A stretch of 23,492 bases of DNA. It comes from JBBILG01 sp037445085. GTDB lineage: Bacteria; Pseudomonadota; Gammaproteobacteria; Burkholderiales; Methylophilaceae. Numbering within the stretch: position 1 is the stretch's first letter; each line of letters opens with the position of its first letter. This document shows positions 20,466 through 23,492 of the stretch, in pieces. Under the pieces are notes generated by a model. The model saw only the letters and a program-made list of their open reading frames with translations, did not search any database and was not told the origin of the DNA. The DNA is taken from NCBI GenBank assembly GCA_037445085.1, contig JBBILG010000019.1, forward strand, positions 1 through 23,492, in the 5' to 3' direction. A program made the translations under genes and the position numbers.

Positions 20466-23150
20466 TTGTCCGGTATCGTGTTCGTCTGCTCCACCCGGCG
20501 CCTCGCGCGTGCCTTGCGCTTGGTCCATGTGCGCGAACAACTGGCGCGTGGTGCGGAACGGTGGCAGCCGGCGCCGGTGCAGACGCTGGCGCAATTCCTC
20601 GACGAAGTGATCGGGGGGGCGCTGCTGCGCGGCGAAATCCCCGTCGAACGGGTACCGGCACTCGCGCTTTCCGCGCAACAGGAACGTATCCTGTGGGAAC
20701 GTGCCATCGAGGACGCGCTGCACACCGACCCGGCGCAGGCCCTGTTCGACATTGCCGGCATGGCCGCCACCGCCGAGGAGGCCAACCGCCTGCTGGAGGA
20801 GTGGTGCATCGCCCTGCCGGCGGGCGATCACAACGAGGAGACCCGCCAGTTCCTGCGCTGGCGCGAAGCGTTCCGCGCGCAGTGCGCCCGCCACGACGCG
20901 CTGGAGCCGGCGCGGCTGCTCGATCTCTCCGTCACGCTGCTGGAACGCGGGGCGGGTCGCCTGCCAACGGTCATCCATCTTGCCGGCTTCGACCGCATCA
21001 GCCCGCAGTTGCAGCGTTTGCTGGACGCGCTGGCCGCGCGCGGGGTGGTGGTGCAGCCGCTGACGGCCGCTCTGGCGCAGCCGGCGCAGGCGCTGCAGGC
21101 GGCCTATGACGATGCGGAAGCGGAATGCCGCGCTGCGGCGGCCTGGGCGGCCGCACAGTTGGCGCAGCAACCGGGATGCCGGCTGGCCATCGTGGCGCCC
21201 GAGCTGTCCGTCCAGCGCGCCCGCCTGGCGGCCGCGCTGGACGATGCCCTGCACCCGGAGCGCGTACTGCCCGCGCAGGCCGAGGCGCCGCGCCGTTATG
21301 ACTTTTCCCTGGGCACGGCGCTGGCCGGGCAGCCCATGGTCGCCTGCGCGCTCGCCCTGCTGCGTGCCGCCTGCCGGCACCGGCGGCTGGCGCAGCGCGA
21401 GGTCGGCGTCCTGCTGCGCGAGGTGTACTGGTCGGCGGGCGTGAGCGAGGCCGATGACCGTGCTCGCCTGGAGGCGAACCTGCGCCGCAGGCTGCCCGCC
21501 ACCCTCGCGCTGGAAGAGGTGCTGCGCCACGCGCGGCATGCGCAGGCGGAGGGGCTGGGCGTGGGCCGGCTGGTGCGGCATCTGCAAGCCTTGCTGGAAC
21601 GGGCTGCCACCTGGCCGCGCCGGCAGGGCGCTGCCGCCTGGGCTGCGGCACTCGCAGAAACGCTGGCTGCTACCGGCTGGCCGGGTGAGCGGCCGCTGTC
21701 CAGTCACGAGTACCAGGCTCGCCGGGCATGGGAGGAGGTGTTGGCCGAGCTGGCCGGGCTGGATGCCCTGCTGGGCACGCTCGGCGCCGAGCAGGCGCTC
21801 GGCCGCCTCGGCCGCCTGTGCCGCGAGCGCATTTTCCAGCCGGAGGCGGCGGACGAGACGCCGCTGCAGGTGCTGGGCATGCTGGAGGCGGCGCCGGCTC
21901 CGTTCGACGCGATCTGGGTGCTGGGCATGAACGACCACGCCTGGCCGCCGCCGGCACGGCCCAACCCGCTGCTGCCGGCCGCGGCCCAGCGTGCGGCGGG
22001 GGCGCCCAATTCCTGCAGTCGGGTGCAGGCGGAATTCGCCGCCGCGCTGCAGCGCCGCATCCTGCACAGCGCGCCGTTCGTGGTGTTTTCCTGGGCACGT
22101 CGCGCCGGCGAGCGCGAATTGCGGCCCAGCCCGCTGCTGGCCGGCCTGCCGGCGTGGCAGGAGGCGCCGGCGCCGGCACTGTCGCTCTCCGAACGGCTGG
22201 CGCAGCCGGCGGCGATGGAATGGCTGGACGACTCCCGTGCGCCGCCGTTGCAGGCCGGCGAGCAGGTCAGGGGCGGCACCGGCCTGCTGCGGGCGCAGGC
22301 CATCTGCCCGGCCTGGGCCTATTACCGCTACCGCCTGGGCGCGCGTGCGCTCGAAGAGGCGGTGGACGGGCTGGACAGCATGGAACGCGGCAACCTGCTG
22401 CACGCGGTGCTGCAATGCTTCTGGAGCGGCCGTGATTCAGCCTGGCTCGGGACGCTCGATGGGCCCAAGCTGGAAGCGGCCGCCCGGACTGCGGTAGATG
22501 CCGGCGTGGCGCAATTCGTCGCCGCGCGCGGGCAAGCCCTGCCGGCACAGTTTCTCGCCCTGGAACGGCAGCGCCTGCAGGCGCTGCTCATCGCCTGGCT
22601 GGCGCTGGAGCGGGAGCGAGCGCCCTTTACCGTGCAGGAATGCGAGCGGCGCGTGACGCTGGAAATCGCCGGCATCCGGGTGGAACTGACGCTGGACCGC
22701 GTCGACGCGCTGGAAGACGGCCGTCTGCTGGTGCTGGATTACAAGACCGGCGAGGTCGGCATCGCGAGCTGGGCACAGGCGCGCATCAGCGAGCCGCAGT
22801 TGCCGGTCTACGCCGCGCTGGCGCTGTCCGGAGAGGAGGTCGCCGCGGTGTGTTTCGCCCAGGTGCGGGCGGAGGAGCAAAAGTTCGTCGGCGTCACCGC
22901 CGAGGCCGGCCTGTTGTCGGGCGTGAAGGGCTTGGAGGAAGCGCGTCGCCTGTTCCCGGAGCGGCAGTTTCCTGGCTGGCAGGCCTTGCTCGAACACTGG
23001 CGCGCCAGCATCGTCGCCGTCGCCGAGGAAATCCGCGTCGGCGAGGCGGCGGTGCGCTTTGCCGACGAGGCCGATCTCGCCTGGTGCGAGGTGAAGCCGC
23101 TGCTGCGCCTGCCGGAGCGGCAACTGCAACTGGAGCGCGGACGGCGATGA
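20466..23150 (+). CDS. PD-(D/E)XK nuclease, AddB/RecB-nuclease-like DNA repair protein
   Basis: This 894-residue protein matches the 'probable DNA repair protein' family (TIGR03623, from memory) found next to a UvrD-like helicase in betaproteobacteria. The N-terminal two thirds look like an inactive helicase of the RecC/AddB type; it starts VFVCSTRRLARAL with no Walker A lysine. The C-terminal nuclease has H646 in GNLLHAVLQ, D747 in LTLDRVDALE, and D758-Y-K760 in LVLDYKTGE, the complete RecB-type nuclease set. The four-cysteine iron-sulphur pattern of Bacillus AddB is not seen; isolated cysteines occur in AICPAW and LAWCEV only. Its stop overlaps the helicase start (ATGA). The pair should process double-strand ends for recombination. 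Confidence 0.88.
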   Translation: MSGIVFVCSTRRLARALRLVHVREQLARGAERWQPAPVQTLAQFLDEVIGGALLRGEIPVERVPALALSAQQERILWERAIEDALHTDPAQALFDIAGMAATAEEANRLLEEWCIALPAGDHNEETRQFLRWREAFRAQCARHDALEPARLLDLSVTLLERGAGRLPTVIHLAGFDRISPQLQRLLDALAARGVVVQPLTAALAQPAQALQAAYDDAEAECRAAAAWAAAQLAQQPGCRLAIVAPELSVQRARLAAALDDALHPERVLPAQAEAPRRYDFSLGTALAGQPMVACALALLRAACRHRRLAQREVGVLLREVYWSAGVSEADDRARLEANLRRRLPATLALEEVLRHARHAQAEGLGVGRLVRHLQALLERAATWPRRQGAAAWAAALAETLAATGWPGERPLSSHEYQARRAWEEVLAELAGLDALLGTLGAEQALGRLGRLCRERIFQPEAADETPLQVLGMLEAAPAPFDAIWVLGMNDHAWPPPARPNPLLPAAAQRAAGAPNSCSRVQAEFAAALQRRILHSAPFVVFSWARRAGERELRPSPLLAGLPAWQEAPAPALSLSERLAQPAAMEWLDDSRAPPLQAGEQVRGGTGLLRAQAICPAWAYYRYRLGARALEEAVDGLDSMERGNLLHAVLQCFWSGRDSAWLGTLDGPKLEAAARTAVDAGVAQFVAARGQALPAQFLALERQRLQALLIAWLALERERAPFTVQECERRVTLEIAGIRVELTLDRVDALEDGRLLVLDYKTGEVGIASWAQARISEPQLPVYAALALSGEEVAAVCFAQVRAEEQKFVGVTAEAGLLSGVKGLEEARRLFPERQFPGWQALLEHWRASIVAVAEEIRVGEAAVRFADEADLAWCEVKPLLRLPERQLQLERGRR

Positions 23151-23492
23151 GCGCGACGGATCTGCTGCGGCTGGATGCCGCCAGCCGCGAACGCGCGCTG
23201 GCGCCGGACAGCTTCATCGTCGAGGCGCCGGCCGGCGCGGGCAAGACCGAGCTGCTCACCCAGCGCTACCTCGGGCTGCTCGATGCGGTCGAGGCGCCGG
23301 AGGAAATCGTCGCCATCACTTTCACCAACAAGGCGGCGGCGGAAATGCGCAGCCGCATCCTCGACAGCCTCGGGCGCGCCGCCGCCGGCGCGCCGCCGAA
23401 AGAGCCGCACAAGCGCGTCACTTTCGACCTCGCCCGGGCCGCCCTGCGCCGCTCGCAGGCACAGGGATGGCAGCTTCTGGAGCAGCCCGGGC
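23147..23492 (+). CDS. UvrD/RecB-like helicase, AddA type (N-terminal fragment)
   Basis: The first 115 residues of a superfamily 1 helicase are present; the gene runs off the window. Motif I is FIVEAPAGAGKTELLTQRYL with the ATP-binding lysine K33, and motif Ia is IVAITFTNKAAAEMRSRI. This matches AddA/RecB-type subunits of double-strand-break repair helicase-nucleases. The ATG overlaps the stop of the nuclease gene, so the two subunits are made together. Whether this protein carries its own C-terminal nuclease domain, as AddA does, cannot be seen. Confidence 0.93.
   Translation, partial: MSATDLLRLDAASRERALAPDSFIVEAPAGAGKTELLTQRYLGLLDAVEAPEEIVAITFTNKAAAEMRSRILDSLGRAAAGAPPKEPHKRVTFDLARAALRRSQAQGWQLLEQPG

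Noticed and set aside
19389..22415. A 1008-codon minus-strand open frame opposite glycerate kinase and the nuclease gene.
   Set aside because: Low-complexity Arg/Gln/Ala-rich translation with no recognisable fold; the plus strand has clear family motifs and ribosome sites.
1..23492. CRISPR arrays, tRNA or rRNA genes, and phage structural genes.
   Set aside because: No regularly spaced direct repeats, no cloverleaf-like sequence and no phage-type proteins were seen in the window.

Overview
The window is a GC-rich, gene-dense chromosomal segment of a proteobacterium, most likely a betaproteobacterium. The clearest lineage markers are an elongation factor P with arginine at position 32 next to its rhamnosyltransferase EarP, the short cytosolic form of NagZ, and a PD-(D/E)XK nuclease of the 'probable DNA repair protein' type paired with a UvrD/RecB-like helicase. 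The species cannot be named from sequence alone. Most genes are core functions packed with 1-4 base start/stop overlaps.

Layout. 1-2842 (+): the end of a DppB-type ABC permease, a DppC-type permease, nagZ, and a YccA/Bax-inhibitor-1 membrane protein closed by a strong hairpin terminator. 2960-6377 (-): DUF58 protein, TgpA-like transglutaminase and tadA, each pair joined by an ATGA overlap. 6441-7382 (+): a CDF-type metal exporter. 7391-9013 (-): prfC (RF3), divergent from a 54-residue rubredoxin at 9123.

9288-11274 is the accessory part. It holds a Phd-antitoxin/PIN-toxin pair bracketed by two copies of a 27-base dispersed repeat in inverted orientation. It also holds the decayed remains of an alpha/beta hydrolase, spread over three reading frames on the minus strand. 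Next comes a compact arsenic operon (-), arsR-arsI-acr3-arsC. Its promoter contains a near-perfect 20-base palindrome that is probably the ArsR operator. The predicted transcription start almost coincides with the arsR start codon.

13711-15321 (+) encodes a TPR protein with a C-terminal 2-oxoglutarate/Fe(II) oxygenase-like domain. Its stop codon overlaps that of the convergent mqo gene (malate:quinone oxidoreductase). 17027-19246 (-) is greB-earP-efp, which encodes a transcript cleavage factor, the EF-P modification enzyme and EF-P itself. 19275 to the end (+) is glycerate kinase, then the nuclease/helicase pair of an AddAB-like recombination system; the helicase runs off the window.

No wholly new multi-gene system stands out. 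The items most worth a second look are the repeat-bracketed toxin-antitoxin cassette, the ArsI-like protein with several unusual substitutions, the possibly leaderless arsR transcript, and the TPR-oxygenase fusion of unknown substrate.
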